The notes under the pieces: generated by a model | Databases searched by the model: none | What the model saw: only the letters and a program-made list of their open reading frames with translations | What the model was told of the DNA's origin: nothing | Made by a program: the position numbers and the translations under genes | Shown: one piece after another, positions 13,322 to 20,844 of the stretch | How positions within the stretch are numbered: the stretch's first letter is position 1 | Layout: the number at the start of each line of letters is the position of its first letter | Assembly: GCA_031426435.1 (NCBI GenBank) | Contig: JANPLH010000159.1 | Span: 1-29,347 of the forward strand | Length of the DNA: 29,347 nt | Source of the DNA: UBA6168 sp031426435 | GTDB lineage: Bacteria > Bacteroidota > Bacteroidia > Chitinophagales > Saprospiraceae | Reading direction: 5' to 3'

Positions 13322-15796
13322 ATGAAGTCAATGAGACACCTATTTTTCTGTTTGCTCGCCCTTCTTGCCGCCACGCCCATTTGGGCGCAGCCCGCAATAA
13401 AAGGCCACAAACACAACGGCTGCCATTTATACCATACGAAATTGACGCCGCCTTCCCTTGGGACAAGCGGCGACCGTAGCGACGATTGCGGCAGCAACTC
13501 CCGCAGCGACAGTATTGACATCCTGAACTATGCCGTGACGCTCGACGTCACTGATTTTGCTGGCAAAACAATAACTGCGGCCTGCGAAATCACCTTCACT
13601 GCCAAGCAAAATGGGCTCGGCTTCCTGCCGCTCGACCTGCTCAAGCTCACGGTGGATTCTATCATGTACAATGGGGCACCGCTTGTTTTTGATTACAACG
13701 ATACGTTGCTGAACGTCCACCTCGCTGCCCCTGTGAACATTGGTGACACGATGGAGGTCAAGGTCTATTACCACGGCAAACCGACCGCCGACCCCAGTGG
13801 CTTCGGTGGCTTCGTCTTCGCAGGTGGCTATGCCTACAACCTCGGCATTGGCCTTTCCTCGAACCCTTACAATTTTGGGCGCAGCTGGCACCCCTGCTTC
13901 GACAATTTCGTGGAGCGGGCCACTTATGACTTCAACCTGATTAGCAGCGACGGGCGAAAGGGCTACGCCATCGGCGAGTTCCTCGGGGAGACCGACCTCG
14001 GCGGCGGCCTTGCACTTCGCCAATACCGTATGGGCTTGCCCTTGCCCACCTACCTCGTCGGCTCGGCGACCAGCAACTATGCTGCCGTGCATGGCCAGCA
14101 TTCGGGCGCTTATGGCAACTACCCGACGCTGCTGGTGGGCAAGCCGGGGGACACCACGCAGATGAAAACCGCTTTCAAATACCTGCCCGAAGCCATTGAT
14201 GCGCTCGAAGCATGGTTCGGCCCCTACCGCTGGGGGCAGGTAGGCTATGTGCTTACTTCTGCTGGCGCAATGGAGCATTCCACGCTCATTGCCTTCCCCG
14301 ATTACAGCATTGACGGTGGGCCAAATTTTGGCATGAACAGGCTCATGGCGCATGAACTTGCCCACCATTGGTGGGGCAATGTGACCACCCTGAGCTGTCC
14401 GTTCAACATGTGGATAAAAGAAGGCAACGCAGAGTATAGCTCGCATTTGTTCCAGGAGTTTACTTTCGGCAAGGAGTATTTCAAGGAGGTGGTGAAGGAC
14501 AACAACCTCTTCGTGATAAAAAATGCACACCTCGACGATGATGGCTACCTGCCCCTTTCCGGCTTGCCGTTTGAAAACACTTACGGCACACACACCTACC
14601 AGAAGGGAGCTGCCATTATGCACAACCTTCGGGGCTACCTCGGCGATTCGCTGTTCCATCAGGGCATGACCTCTATCCTCGAAACGTATGAGTACCAATC
14701 GGTGGATGCAGAGCTGTTCCGTGACCAGCTCACCGCCAATACTGGTGTGAATATGACCAACTTCTTCGAAGACTGGATTTTTGCGCCGGGTTACTCGTTG
14801 TTTGAACTCGACTCCGTGCATTATGCCCCTGCGGGCAATGCGTACCAAGCCACTGTTTTTGTGCAACAAAAGCTCCACCACGCCCCGCACCTGCACACCA
14901 ACGTGCCGATGGAGGTGACTTTTTTCGATGAAAATTGGCAGACCCATACGACACAGTTCATGGCCAATGGCGAGTTCACGGAGGCTACGCTCCAAGTACC
15001 TTTCCAACCAATTTGGCAGGTGCTCAACGACAACAACGCCCTCAACCTCGCCCGCCTGCAAGACCGCAAAGTGGCAACGGCTGCTGGAACCCTCAGCCTT
15101 GAATTTTGCGACTTGAGCAATTTTCAAGTTACCAATATGCCCGCAGGCGACTCGGCGCTCCTCAGCTTCATACATTACTTCGGTGCTGCCGACCCGGATG
15201 CGAGCGGCGTTCAACTTTCCACCAACCACTATTGGCGTTTTGGGGGCGACATTCCTCCAGGATTCACGGCCAAAGTGACCTTGAATTACAAAGGGTCTGG
15301 CGTCAATGACCTCGACCACGACCTGACCAACATGCCGGAGGACAGCCTTACCCTTGCATGGCGGCCAAGGCCCGGTGTGGCTTGGGGCCAATATCCATAC
15401 TACAAGAAATTCCCCCTAAATGCTACTGATGGCAATGGCTTTATCAAAGTGGACACCTTGCTCCCCGGCGATTACGCCTTTGCCGCAGGCAGCCTACCCG
15501 TGGCCACAGGTGTTTTTAATTTAGGTAAAAATGGCAGCACGGAATTGGCGCTTTACCCCAATCCAGCTGCTTCGCAATTGACTATACAGGCCATGCTGCC
15601 GCCGACGCAAAAAGCAGTTCAAGTGGCTGTATATGACGCCACGGGAAGGCTGATTCGGCAGACAGCTGCACAAGTAACGGGGAATTTGCTGGCGCAAACG
15701 CTCGACGTGTCGGCGCTGCAACCGGGCATCTATTTCCTCAAAATCATGGATGAAAACGGGGGGACGATGGCGATGGAGAAGTTTGCAAAAGATTGA
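13322..15796 (+). CDS. Secreted M1-family metallopeptidase with T9SS C-terminal sorting domain
   Basis: An 824-residue aminopeptidase-like zinc protease exported to the surface. A signal peptide (about 1-22, ending IWAQ) leads to the M1 beta-saddle domain. The exopeptidase-type GAMEHSTLIAFP loop and the zinc site HELAHHWWGN (His344) follow, with the third ligand Glu exactly 18 residues after HExxH (IKEGNAEY), so the gluzincin site is complete. From about residue 738, LALYPNPAASQLTIQ through DVSALQPGIYFLKI to the end is a type A T9SS sorting domain, removed during secretion. MKSMRHLF or MRHLF (13331) could start. It is monocistronic: a promoter precedes it and a hairpin follows. Confidence 0.93.
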   Translation: MKSMRHLFFCLLALLAATPIWAQPAIKGHKHNGCHLYHTKLTPPSLGTSGDRSDDCGSNSRSDSIDILNYAVTLDVTDFAGKTITAACEITFTAKQNGLGFLPLDLLKLTVDSIMYNGAPLVFDYNDTLLNVHLAAPVNIGDTMEVKVYYHGKPTADPSGFGGFVFAGGYAYNLGIGLSSNPYNFGRSWHPCFDNFVERATYDFNLISSDGRKGYAIGEFLGETDLGGGLALRQYRMGLPLPTYLVGSATSNYAAVHGQHSGAYGNYPTLLVGKPGDTTQMKTAFKYLPEAIDALEAWFGPYRWGQVGYVLTSAGAMEHSTLIAFPDYSIDGGPNFGMNRLMAHELAHHWWGNVTTLSCPFNMWIKEGNAEYSSHLFQEFTFGKEYFKEVVKDNNLFVIKNAHLDDDGYLPLSGLPFENTYGTHTYQKGAAIMHNLRGYLGDSLFHQGMTSILETYEYQSVDAELFRDQLTANTGVNMTNFFEDWIFAPGYSLFELDSVHYAPAGNAYQATVFVQQKLHHAPHLHTNVPMEVTFFDENWQTHTTQFMANGEFTEATLQVPFQPIWQVLNDNNALNLARLQDRKVATAAGTLSLEFCDLSNFQVTNMPAGDSALLSFIHYFGAADPDASGVQLSTNHYWRFGGDIPPGFTAKVTLNYKGSGVNDLDHDLTNMPEDSLTLAWRPRPGVAWGQYPYYKKFPLNATDGNGFIKVDTLLPGDYAFAAGSLPVATGVFNLGKNGSTELALYPNPAASQLTIQAMLPPTQKAVQVAVYDATGRLIRQTAAQVTGNLLAQTLDVSALQPGIYFLKIMDENGGTMAMEKFAKD

Positions 15797-15822
15797 CGGG
15801 CAAGCAGTTGTAAATAAATTCA

Positions 15823-15860
15823 AATAGTGGGTTGGCCGCCTTGGTGGTCAACCCACTATT
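15823..15860. terminator. Bidirectional terminator between M1 peptidase and Uma2 gene
   Basis: AATAGTGGGTTG (15823-15834) pairs perfectly with CAACCCACTATT (15849-15860), and the inner CCGCC/GGTGG extends the stem with one G-T pair around a TT loop. It lies between convergent genes. No T-run follows on either strand. Confidence 0.65.
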
Positions 15861-15871
15861 GCTTTCGGGCG

Positions 15872-16483
15872 TCACTTCGGCAGTTTGTCAAGCGCTTTGT
15901 AAAGCTCGTCTAATGAAATGCTGATGCCGAGCGAGTGGATGACGAGTTCGGCATTGCGGTCGGTGATGGTCTCGTGCTTCCAAAGGTTGTTGGCGGGGTC
16001 TTGCAGTTAAAGTGACCTCGCCCAAACGGTTTCCGGCTCGATGAGCACGTACTCCCGAAAGCCGGGCACGGAACAGTACATTTCATATTTTTCGCCTTTG
16101 TCGAATCCACGGGTTTCTTCTGACAATACCTCGATGACCACCAGTGGGTTGATGATGATGTCACGTCGCACTGCACCTTCTGGGGTAGTATAGTATTCTG
16201 GCGTGCCATCGCTGATGGTCACATTAGGATAAACAAAGCGGTTGTAAGCCTCGATGCGCACCTTCGTGTCGCTGTTGAGGGCCATGTGGGGAATATTTGC
16301 AGCCTTAACGGCCAAATTGACGAAGGTAAAAGCCTCGCCCTTGAAAACGTTGTGAGGTAAAATTCCGCCAGCCATTTCCTTGAGGGTTCCGTTGTGAAAT
16401 TCATGCCGGGTCTCGGATGCGTCCTCCATTTCGAGGTATCCGGCGATGGTGTAGTATTTTTGAAGCGTTTCTACTGCTACCAT
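15872..16483 (-). pseudogene. Uma2-family endonuclease-like gene with an in-frame stop
   Basis: The frame from the ATG at 16483 gives 158 residues of a Uma2 (DUF820) protein, a PD-(D/E)XK nuclease-like family, ending at a TAA at 16007-16009. The same frame then continues for 44 sense codons (LQDPANNLWKHETITDRNAE onward, with the usual Uma2 ending ISLDELYKALDKL) to a TGA at 15872-15874. Full length would be about 202 residues, normal for Uma2. A single nonsense change therefore explains the break. The catalytic Asp of the PD motif also reads Asn (YPNVTI, residue 87), while the later IEVLSEETR and DKGEKYEMY blocks remain. Two lesions suggest a decaying gene, though readthrough or a sequence error is possible for the stop. 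Confidence 0.8.
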
Positions 16484-16551
16484 GAATGCATAATTTTAAG
16501 GCAAGGTAAGCCTTTTTTCTGAAGGAAAAAATCAAAAACCTTGCAGTTTAT

Positions 16552-16559
16552 TACCTTTG
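16552..16559 (+). promoter_or_regulatory. -7 promoter box for the Dabb gene
   Basis: TACCTTTG is an exact TAnnTTTG match 49 bases before the ATG at 16608. On the opposite strand TACCTTGC (about 16501-16508) could serve the divergent Uma2 gene. Confidence 0.45.
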
Positions 16560-16607
16560 ACCGGGTTGCCGTTGGAGCGCCCGTTTATACTAAAATCATC
16601 ATTATTC

Positions 16608-17027
16608 ATGGAAAAAACATCCCGACGCAACTTCGTCAAAACTGCCGCTGCCGCCGCTGCTACCCTACCGTTGGTCGCCGCTGGCACAGCAGAATCAAAA
16701 CCGAAAGGCATGAAAGGCATCTTCGTTCATCAAGTTTATTTTTGGCTGAAAAACCCTGGCAACGCCGCCGACCGGGACAAGCTCGTGGAGGGCCTCAAGA
16801 CCCTTACCAAAATCAAGCATATCAAAAGCTGGCATATCGGCGTTCCCGCAGGCACCAGCAGGGATGTGATTGACGGCAGCTATAGCATCTCCTGGCTCAA
16901 CATCCTGAAGGACAGGGCCGCTCAGGACGCCTACCAAATTGACCCAGTCCACTTGGCCTTCGTCGAGAATTACAAGCACCTCTGGACCAAGGTGGTGGTG
17001 TACGATGCAGTGGATACGCCGCAATAG
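16608..17027 (+). CDS. Dabb (stress-responsive A/B barrel) protein with Tat signal
   Basis: A 139-residue protein. The N-terminus EKTSRRNFVKTAAAAAATLP has a twin-arginine motif (SRRNFVK) and hydrophobic region, so a folded protein is probably exported. From about residue 38 it is a ferredoxin-like Dabb domain: FVHQVYFWLKNPGNAADRDK, LKTLTKIKHIKSWHIGVPA and DPVHLAFVENYKHLWTKVVVYD, matching Bacteroidota Dabb proteins in length and order. Biochemical role in this clade is unknown. ATG at 16608 is set by the Tat signal. It is convergent with the TonB-domain gene, only one base separating the stops. Confidence 0.85.
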   Translation: MEKTSRRNFVKTAAAAAATLPLVAAGTAESKPKGMKGIFVHQVYFWLKNPGNAADRDKLVEGLKTLTKIKHIKSWHIGVPAGTSRDVIDGSYSISWLNILKDRAAQDAYQIDPVHLAFVENYKHLWTKVVVYDAVDTPQ

Positions 17028-17028
17028 T

Positions 17029-17469
17029 TCAACCCAAGGTAATGAAATAGGAATAGCCGCCGCTTGATGGCTGTTCTTCTTTGGAAGCTGATTCAGGTGT
17101 GATATAATTCACCTGCATCTCTGTTTGCGCAGCAGCCTGCGCCTGTGGCAGCCTGAAATGTATCTGTAGCGTCTTGTGATGGACGACTCGCAGCCCACGG
17201 GGCGTGTCCACCTTGAATTTCATGGACTTCACCAATCGGATGGCCTCTTCGTCGCAGCCATGCCCCAGCCCGTGGCCGATGATTTTGGCGTCCCCCACTT
17301 CGCCTTTGTGGTCAATGTCAAAACGGACGCTCACCGTGCCTTCCACCCGTTGCGCAAGCGCCAAATCGGGGTAGCGCAGTTGCTCCGCAATGTGCTGCTT
17401 CATGGCCTTCGGGCCACCCTCGTACCAAGGCTGCTTGATGAAATGCTTAACCTTTGCTGGCTTGTGCAT
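17029..17469 (-). CDS. TonB C-terminal domain protein without membrane anchor
   Basis: A 146-residue protein with a TonB_C domain: GGPKAMKQHIAEQLRYPDLA, VEGTVSVRFDIDHKGEVGDA and GCDEEAIRLVKSMKF are diagnostic. TonB proteins normally carry an N-terminal transmembrane helix coupling to ExbBD; here residues 1-20 (MHKPAKVKHFIKQPWYEGG) are basic and non-hydrophobic, so it is probably soluble and not an energy transducer. A Ser/Gln-rich tail follows the domain. ATG at 17469 is chosen; a TTG at 17550 would start only four bases after the potassium channel stop but adds unconserved residues. It is probably cotranscribed with the channel gene. Confidence 0.75.
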   Translation of the reverse strand: MHKPAKVKHFIKQPWYEGGPKAMKQHIAEQLRYPDLALAQRVEGTVSVRFDIDHKGEVGDAKIIGHGLGHGCDEEAIRLVKSMKFKVDTPRGLRVVHHKTLQIHFRLPQAQAAAQTEMQVNYITPESASKEEQPSSGGYSYFITLG

Positions 17470-17553
17470 GGCTATTTTTCGATGTTGAACGACTGGAAAT
17501 GCTTGCGGTTGCTCATTGCGATGAAAACCCTGCCGATTAGTACCCTGCAATTT

Positions 17554-18612
17554 TTAGGAAAGCCGCTGCAGGTACCGTTGCAGCGCATCCAATTGCTCTT
17601 TGGTGCCCAAAAGTATGAAACTGGAGTTCTCGGAAAGCACGGTCTCTGGCCCTGGGTTCACGATATAGCCGCCGTCCGAGTGCTTGAAGCCGATGATATT
17701 GGCCCCCGTTTCCCGACGAATGTGCAGCTCGCTGATGGTTTTGCCACGGCAGGCTGCAGGCATGTTCCGGTAGTGGATTTCCTCAAATTCAATATCGGAC
17801 TCCGACTCACGGGTGATGTATGAGAAGAATTCAGACGCACCAGGCTTGCTCACCAGCGTGGCCATGTAAAAGCCACCGATTTGCTCTGGCATAATGACGT
17901 GGTTGGCCCCAGCCAATTGCAGTTTCCGCTGCGATTTTGTCTCTGTAGCTCGGCTGATGATGTTCAGGTGGGGGTTCAGTTGTCGAGCCGTCAATACGAT
18001 GAACAGGTTCTCAGAGTCATCGGGTAGAGCAGTGATGAGCGCCTTGGCACGGGTGATGCCAGCCCGTAGCAGCGCTTCATCGTGGGTAGCGTCGTCCTCG
18101 ATATAAAGCACCGGTTCACCACTACGTTGCAGCTCTTCGATGACTGTGGGGTTGCTCTCCACCACTACGAAGGGCGTCCGGTGATGTTGGAAATTCTGCG
18201 AAACCTCGCGCCCATAGCGCCCGTAGCCACAGATAATCACATGGTCACGCAGTGCGTCAATCTTGTTGTTGATGGATTTAAGGTGCATTTTTCGGAAAAT
18301 TTCGCCATTGATGACATAATAGGAAAACACTGCCAAGGCGTAGGCAAAGATGCCGATATTCAGCAATATCAAAAATGACGAAAACCACTCGCCCGCTGGG
18401 CTAAGGGTTTTGACGGCCCCATACCCTACCGTCGCCACCGTGATGGTGGTCATGAAAAATGCCTGCCGAAACGAATACCCCTCCAGCCACATATAGCCCA
18501 CCGTTCCAACTACGAACTCGCTGAGTATCAGCACAAGCGCCAAGCGGTTGCTCAAAACCGAGCGGGGCACCTTGAATAGAACCTTGATGGCTTTCGGCTT
18601 GATTGGCTTCAT
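17554..18612 (-). CDS. Potassium channel with TrkA/RCK cytoplasmic domains
   Basis: A 352-residue two-transmembrane potassium channel. TM1 (about 23-43), the pore helix and selectivity filter TVGYG (61-65) and TM2 (about 78-101) are followed by an RCK_N Rossmann domain starting DHVIICGYGRYGREV (123-137) and an RCK_C domain (about 270-350). This is the MthK/Kch layout, gated by ligand or ion binding to the RCK ring. The acidic residue ending the first nucleotide-binding strand (VVVESNP) suggests NAD(H)-type binding. ATG at 18612 is chosen; the longer frame to 18690 adds unconserved residues. The M48 protease lies upstream on the same strand. Confidence 0.9.
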   Translation of the reverse strand: MKPIKPKAIKVLFKVPRSVLSNRLALVLILSEFVVGTVGYMWLEGYSFRQAFFMTTITVATVGYGAVKTLSPAGEWFSSFLILLNIGIFAYALAVFSYYVINGEIFRKMHLKSINNKIDALRDHVIICGYGRYGREVSQNFQHHRTPFVVVESNPTVIEELQRSGEPVLYIEDDATHDEALLRAGITRAKALITALPDDSENLFIVLTARQLNPHLNIISRATETKSQRKLQLAGANHVIMPEQIGGFYMATLVSKPGASEFFSYITRESESDIEFEEIHYRNMPAACRGKTISELHIRRETGANIIGFKHSDGGYIVNPGPETVLSENSSFILLGTKEQLDALQRYLQRLS

Positions 18613-18700
18613 CGTTTTGATAAGGATCACTGGTATTGCTGATTGGTAAACAGGGGCGCCGGCCAAATCACCAATCATTAGTGCCACCAATAGCCACCGC

Positions 18701-19510
18701 TTACTTCAACAGTTTCTTAATCTTGTCGTAGGCAGCCTTATTGGTGTCATCTCCCCGGCAGCTCATCGTCACAGCCTTGCTCTCGATATCCTTCACCCGG
18801 TTTCCGGGGTCTGGGTGGGTGCTGAGGAACTCGGGTGGCGTACCCGACTTGCTTTTAATTTTTTTGAAAAAACCAGCCGAACCCGCTGCATTTAAGTTGC
18901 TGGCGCAAAGGTACTGAACGGATAAGTCATCTGCCTCGGATTCGTGCTTTCGGCTGAATTTTAACGATGCCAGTCCGAGCGCCAATTGCTCCACCATGCC
19001 GGGGTCCTTTTTCCCTGACACCAATTGCCGCAAGGCATCCAAACCATAAAGTTTGGTCATTTGCTGTGTGGAGTGGCGCTGGGCTGCGTGGGCTATCTCA
19101 TGTCCCATCACCCCGGCAAGCTGGTCTTCTGAGTCGAGGTATTTGATGAGGCCAGTATAGACGTAAAGGTGACCGCCCGGCACGGCGAATGCGTTCAGTG
19201 TCTTGTCGTCCTTGATGATTTTTACTTTCCAGTTGAAGTCATTGGCATGGGCCACCTTGCCCGAACTAAGCAATTTGTTGGTCAAGCCCCGCACGTAACT
19301 ATAGACCTCTTCGTTGCCATTTTCGGACAACATTGGGAATTTGGCCGGGTCGCTCTCTATTTGCTTACTCACCTGAACACCGAGCGCTTTATCGTCTTCG
19401 ATGGAAAAGAGGTTGAATCCGCCGCCCTTTTGCAAGGAAGTACACTGCCATGATATGGCCACCGTGAGGATGGTGGCGAAGAAAATGAAGATGCTTTTTT
19501 TAGAAAACAT
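18701..19510 (-). CDS. M48-family zinc metalloprotease, probable periplasmic/lipoprotein
   Basis: A 269-residue peptidase of the BepA/LoiP group, involved in envelope protein quality control. An N-terminal hydrophobic segment (MFSKKSIFIFFATILTVAIS) ends at Cys23, possibly a lipidation site, although SWQC is a poor lipobox. The zinc site HEIAHAAQRH lies at 137-146 with the third ligand in RKHESEADDLS (about 190), followed by the conserved STHPDPGNRVKDIES. All catalytic residues are present. It leads a minus-strand run with the potassium channel and TonB-domain protein; a functional link between them is not evident. Confidence 0.9.
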   Translation of the reverse strand: MFSKKSIFIFFATILTVAISWQCTSLQKGGGFNLFSIEDDKALGVQVSKQIESDPAKFPMLSENGNEEVYSYVRGLTNKLLSSGKVAHANDFNWKVKIIKDDKTLNAFAVPGGHLYVYTGLIKYLDSEDQLAGVMGHEIAHAAQRHSTQQMTKLYGLDALRQLVSGKKDPGMVEQLALGLASLKFSRKHESEADDLSVQYLCASNLNAAGSAGFFKKIKSKSGTPPEFLSTHPDPGNRVKDIESKAVTMSCRGDDTNKAAYDKIKKLLK

Positions 19511-19541
19511 GGTGAAATGGATTTGGATTAGTTTGTGGAAA

Positions 19542-19682
19542 ATGACCGATTACAATTTAACCTGCCATGCCTGTAAACGAATCAACGTTGCCCACTTCGT
19601 ATGTGTTCATTGTTGTGAAATGCTTAAAACTGTTGCCGGGAAGTTCACTTACCGACAAATGGAAAACCATGCCTGTAAGTAA
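19542..19682 (+). CDS. Possible 46-residue zinc-ribbon-like small protein
   Basis: An ATG at 19542 opens a 46-codon frame, starting MTDYNLTCHACKRINVAHF, with two CxxC pairs nine residues apart (Cys8/11 and Cys21/24), the spacing of a small zinc ribbon. It occupies the 181-base gap between the divergent M48 start and the convergent end of the Rieske gene. There is no recognisable promoter box and no homolog known to me, so it may be chance. Confidence 0.2.
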   Translation: MTDYNLTCHACKRINVAHFVCVHCCEMLKTVAGKFTYRQMENHACK

Positions 19683-19691
19683 ATTCCCCAA

Positions 19692-20771
19692 CTACTTAGC
19701 TGCCAAAAACTCCGCCACCAATCGGTGAAAATGGTGCACCCCTTTCTCCATGGTTGGTGAAAAACGGCCCTGCTTGTAAAACCGAGAACGAATACCCAAT
19801 TGTACGCTTTCCACCACCGCCTCGTCTTCCAATTCCGTCTTTTCCAATTGGTTGTCGCTGCGGTTAAAAAGCTGGTTTTCAAAGCGATAGGTGCGAAAAC
19901 GAATCCGTGTTCGCTCATGGTCAAGTGGCTCGACGATATTGAGCGAAAGTCCCCACGGGTAAAAATTGAGCATCAGGTTCGGGAACAACCAGAAGTACCA
20001 AGCATAGATTTTTTTATCAAAATCAACTTGTTCCGCTGGAAGCTCGAAATGCGGCTGGCCCTCATCGGCGATACCAATTTGGAGGTTGCAGTACCGGAAA
20101 AGCTCGTAGTCGTACTGTCCAAAGTCCAATGCCTGGTTGAGCGCCGGATGCACGAACGGGATATGGAACCCTTCCAAGAAATTGTCGCAATAGAGTGCCC
20201 AATTGGCTTTTACAAGGTACTCCTGGGTGCCCTCCTCCTCAAACCGCAACAGGTCGAGCGGCAAGAAGCCAACCCGCTCCATGATGGGTTGGGCCGCCTC
20301 CTCCAAATCAAAAGCTGGGCTAAGCGACACGAAGACCATGCCCAGCCATTCCTTGACTGGCACTTGCGGAAGGTCATCGGTGGGGGTGGGGAAGTCCTCG
20401 GCCTGACCGAATTCAGGCATTGATTTGAAAGTGCCGTCCAGCCGGAAGCAGCGGCCATGATAGCCGCAACGCAGCATGAGCGCCATGTTGCCTGGCTGTT
20501 CCACAATGAGCTTGCCCCGGTGGGTGCAAACGTTGGAAAGGCAGCGCAGGGTGCCTTCCCTGTCACGTACCAGCACCAGCGGCTCGTCGAGCACACCGGG
20601 CAGTAGTGTAAATGGGTAGGCATCGCCGGGATTGCGTATTGAATCCACATCGGCCACGTAGCACCACGAGGCGGCGAAAACTTTTTCCTTGACTTCGTCA
20701 AAAATGGCCTTGTCGGCGTAGAAGCGCCCCGGCAGGGTAGCGGCTTGGCGGATGTTGTCGGCGATTTTCAT
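19692..20771 (-). CDS. Rieske non-heme iron oxygenase, alpha-subunit-like
   Basis: A 359-residue oxygenase. The Rieske [2Fe-2S] ligands are CTHRG (Cys82, His84) and CGYHGR (Cys102, His105). The mononuclear iron site is NFLEGFHIPFVHP with His203 and His208. The bridging carboxylate that links the clusters is Glu200, where most ring-hydroxylating dioxygenases have Asp. Glu at this position is known in carnitine monooxygenase CntA, and the C-terminal half (FPNLMLNFYPWGLSLNIVEP) resembles quaternary-amine oxygenases, so a small amine substrate is possible. No reductase or ferredoxin gene is adjacent. It lies just downstream of rodA with a word-repeat hairpin between them. Confidence 0.88.
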   Translation of the reverse strand: MKIADNIRQAATLPGRFYADKAIFDEVKEKVFAASWCYVADVDSIRNPGDAYPFTLLPGVLDEPLVLVRDREGTLRCLSNVCTHRGKLIVEQPGNMALMLRCGYHGRCFRLDGTFKSMPEFGQAEDFPTPTDDLPQVPVKEWLGMVFVSLSPAFDLEEAAQPIMERVGFLPLDLLRFEEEGTQEYLVKANWALYCDNFLEGFHIPFVHPALNQALDFGQYDYELFRYCNLQIGIADEGQPHFELPAEQVDFDKKIYAWYFWLFPNLMLNFYPWGLSLNIVEPLDHERTRIRFRTYRFENQLFNRSDNQLEKTELEDEAVVESVQLGIRSRFYKQGRFSPTMEKGVHHFHRLVAEFLAAK

Positions 20772-20774
20772 GGT

Positions 20775-20844
20775 GGAAATTGGAAATTATGAAATTCGGA
20801 AATTGCGCACGAAAGTCACACAATTTCTCAATTTCTAATTCTTC
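20775..20844. repeat. Intergenic word-repeat hairpin (word GAAATTG)
   Basis: Between the rodA stop and the Rieske start, GGAAATTGGAAATTATG and GAAATTCGGAAATTG (20775-20804) face CAATTTCTCAATTTC (20821-20835) and TAATTC. The right arm reaches the last codons of rodA. The word GAAATTG also appears in tandem at 4991-5010. Confidence 0.7.

Noticed and set aside
13427..15391. 654-codon open frame on the minus strand opposite the M1 peptidase
   Set aside because: It is a shadow of a moderately GC-rich coding region. The plus strand has intact HExxH-18-E and sorting-domain motifs, while the minus translation has no recognisable domain.
19511..19691. tRNA or small RNA in the gap
   Set aside because: No cloverleaf-like T-loop (GGTTCRA) or paired acceptor stem was found; a repeated ATGCCTGTAA is too short to matter.
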